From JBJEXX01 sp051886215 (GTDB lineage Bacteria; Bacillota_I; Bacilli_A; RF39; UBA660): 64,000 nucleotides of DNA. Positions 62,403 through 64,000 of this stretch are shown here, piece by piece; the stretch's first letter is position 1; each line of letters begins with the position of its first letter. The stretch covers positions 1-64,000 of the forward strand of contig JBJEXX010000111.1 of the NCBI GenBank assembly GCA_051886215.1, read 5' to 3'. The notes under the pieces are model-generated. The model ran no database searches, was not told the DNA's origin, and was given only the letters and a program-made list of their open reading frames with translations. A program made the translations under genes and the position numbers.

Positions 62403-64000
62403 ACTACAATATTTACAATTTTATTTTTTATGACAATAACTTTAATTACTTCTTTATCTTGAATATGTTTAATAACATTTTCTTCATTCAAAGCTTTAGA
62501 TTTAATATTTTCTTCATCTTCGTCAACAGATATTGTAATAGTAGATCTTACTTTACCATTTACTTGAACCGCAATTGTTTTTTCGCTTTCAATTGTTTTA
62601 GATTCATCATAAACTGGCCAACTTGATTCACATATAGGAACAAATCCCATCATTTCATTTAATTCTTCTGTAATATGAGGCGCAACTGGATTTAATAGAG
62701 TAAGTAATAATCTATATTCATCTTTAGTAATATATTCACTTTCTTCAAATGTATTAGTTAAAATCATTAAAGTAGATATAGCAGTATTATAGCCTTGAGA
62801 TACAATATCATCTTCTACTTTTTTAATACTTCTATGAATTAATGCTTCATGTGATTTTTGATAACCTTCTTCATCTTTTACTTTATCTTTTAATCTAATA
62901 ACTTTATCAATAAATCTTTTACATCCTCTTAAAGATTCTGTACTCCAAGGAGCATCTTGTTTATAATCTCCCATAAACATTTCATATACACGTAATGTAT
63001 CAGCACCATATTCATTTACAATATCATCCGGATTAATAACATTTCCTTTAGATTTAGACATTTTTTCATTATTAGATCCTAATACCATTCCATGACTTAC
63101 TCTAGTCCAAATCATTTCTTTTTTAGGTACTAAGCCAATATTATATAAGAATTGAACCCAAAATCTAGCATATAATAAATGTCTTGCAGTATGTTCCATA
63201 CCACCATTATACCAATCAACTTGTCCCCAATATTTCATTGCATCCATTGAAGCAAATGCTTTATCATTATGTGGATCCATAAATCTTAAGAAATACCATG
63301 ATGAGCCTGCCCAGTTAGGCATCGTATCAGTTTCTCTCTTAGCTGGTTTACCACATTTTGGACAAGTAGTATTAACCCAATCAGTAATTTTAGCAAGTGG
63401 ACTTTCACCAGTATCTGTTGGTTCATATTCCGCAACATCAGGAAGAACTAAAGGTAAATCTTCTTCATTCATTGGTTGCCATCCACAATCTTCACAATAA
63501 ATCATTGGAATTGGTTCTCCCCAAAATCTTTGGCGTGAGAAAATCCAATCTCTCATCTTATAATTATTAACACGTCTACCTATTTCTTTTTCTTCTAACT
63601 TTTTAGTAATAGCTTCTTTAGCTTCTTCTACAGTTAAACCCGTAAATTCTTCTGAATTAATTAATTTGCATCCTTTTCCTAAATAGTCATGTTTTTCAAA
63701 AGCTTTTTCACTTACATCAGCACCATCAATAACTTGAATCATTTCAATATTATGTTCTTTAGCATATTCAAAATCTCTTTGGTCATGGGTAGGAACAGCC
63801 ATTACCGCTCCAGTACCGTAATCACCTAAAACAAAATCTCCTAAGAATACTGGAACTTCTTTACCATTAACCGGATTAATTGCTTTTATTCCTTTCAATA
63901 TACAGCCTGTCTTACCTTTATTAAGTTCAGTTCTATCCATCGCAGACTTTTTAGCTGTTTCTTTAATATAAGCTTCAGCTTCTTCTCTATTTTCAACCCT
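62396..64000 (-). CDS. leuS: Leucine--tRNA ligase, C-terminal part
   Basis: The frame runs off the right edge, so the HIGH site and the 5' end are missing; about 535 codons are present. The CP1 editing domain shows YGTGAVMAVPTHDQRD. RMRDWIFSRQRFWGEPIP-type sequence, a CEDCGW/CPKCGKPAKRE zinc knuckle, the WYNGGMEHTARHLLYARFW segment and KMSKSKGNVI follow. The anticodon and C-terminal domains end VNIVVK. An internal ATG at 63938-63940 is not the real start. Confidence 0.97.
   Translation of the reverse strand, partial: RVENREEAEAYIKETAKKSAMDRTELNKGKTGCILKGIKAINPVNGKEVPVFLGDFVLGDYGTGAVMAVPTHDQRDFEYAKEHNIEMIQVIDGADVSEKAFEKHDYLGKGCKLINSEEFTGLTVEEAKEAITKKLEEKEIGRRVNNYKMRDWIFSRQRFWGEPIPMIYCEDCGWQPMNEEDLPLVLPDVAEYEPTDTGESPLAKITDWVNTTCPKCGKPAKRETDTMPNWAGSSWYFLRFMDPHNDKAFASMDAMKYWGQVDWYNGGMEHTARHLLYARFWVQFLYNIGLVPKKEMIWTRVSHGMVLGSNNEKMSKSKGNVINPDDIVNEYGADTLRVYEMFMGDYKQDAPWSTESLRGCKRFIDKVIRLKDKVKDEEGYQKSHEALIHRSIKKVEDDIVSQGYNTAISTLMILTNTFEESEYITKDEYRLLLTLLNPVAPHITEELNEMMGFVPICESSWPVYDESKTIESEKTIAVQVNGKVRSTITISVDEDEENIKSKALNEENVIKHIQDKEVIKVIVIKNKIVNIVVK

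Noticed and set aside
63938..63940. Internal ATG as the leuS start
   Set aside because: The frame continues to the window edge with LeuS-like sequence, so the start lies outside.

Overview
The window is one 64 kb stretch of a very AT-rich chromosome from a Gram-positive, peptidoglycan-building, spore-forming member of the Bacillota, class Bacilli in the broad sense. The evidence is a set of gene orders shared with Bacillus subtilis: dnaD-nth beside ponA-recU, gpsB-rnpB, a rodZ/ymfM-like gene with pgsA, recA and rny, and der-(spoVIF)-spoIVA near the HU gene. It also carries SpoIVA, SpoVIF, an alpha/beta SASP and a Cse60-like protein, a T-box in front of tyrS, and AGGAGG-type ribosome binding sites on most genes. 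TGA is used as a stop (dnaD, the prophage antirepressor, the coat-like gene at 10604), so this is not the mycoplasma code. An uncultured gut lineage of the RF39/RFN20/Erysipelotrichales kind is my inference; the sequence alone does not fix the taxon.

Layout. 1-3000: HIT hydrolase, two tiny YjcZ-like micropeptide genes with a sigma-K-like promoter, PrsA foldase, RecX and RNA polymerase omega. 3000-6120: a small accessory island with a large serine recombinase, a short ORF overlapping it, a prophage-type antirepressor and a 5'-truncated coat-like gene. 6190-8720: a MerR/GyrI regulator behind an ABC-2 transporter. 8940-10470: a Fic protein with a HhH-GPD DNA glycosylase. 10600-24600: a core block (coat-like protein, ffh, rny, recA, pgsA, rodZ-like, rnpB, gpsB, recU, PBP1, nth, dnaD, cca, HU). 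24740-28100: der, spoVIF and spoIVA. 28139-30200: a ClpX-like ATPase gene interrupted by an in-frame TAG. 30300-40100: pepS, engB, nrnA, ackA, SASP, thiI, a cysteine desulfurase, AlkD and two unassigned HExxH proteins. 40149-43370: a pseudopilin-like gene overlapping ezrA, then rpsD with a structured leader. 43400-49740: a membrane-anchored propeller-like protein, two paralogous leucine-rich-repeat proteins, and tyrS with its T-box. 49813-52960: ytxH, ytxG, an acidic protein, a lipoprotein and trmB. 53000-60290: a cell-wall cluster with three FemABX-type transferases, a MurJ/SpoVB-type flippase, an EamA-like exporter and a transglutaminase-like protein. 60365-64000: unknown membrane proteins, cse60 and the 3' part of leuS.

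The observations most worth a second look are the ClpX-like unfoldase (IGFG ClpP-docking loop, new N-terminal region) split by an amber codon, the unannotated YjcZ-like pair, the triple FemABX/flippase cluster, the duplicated LRR genes with matching promoters, and an exact 35-bp copy of the tyrS 3' end acting as a terminator 3.5 kb away. No CRISPR array, tRNA gene, complete insertion sequence or replication origin was seen.
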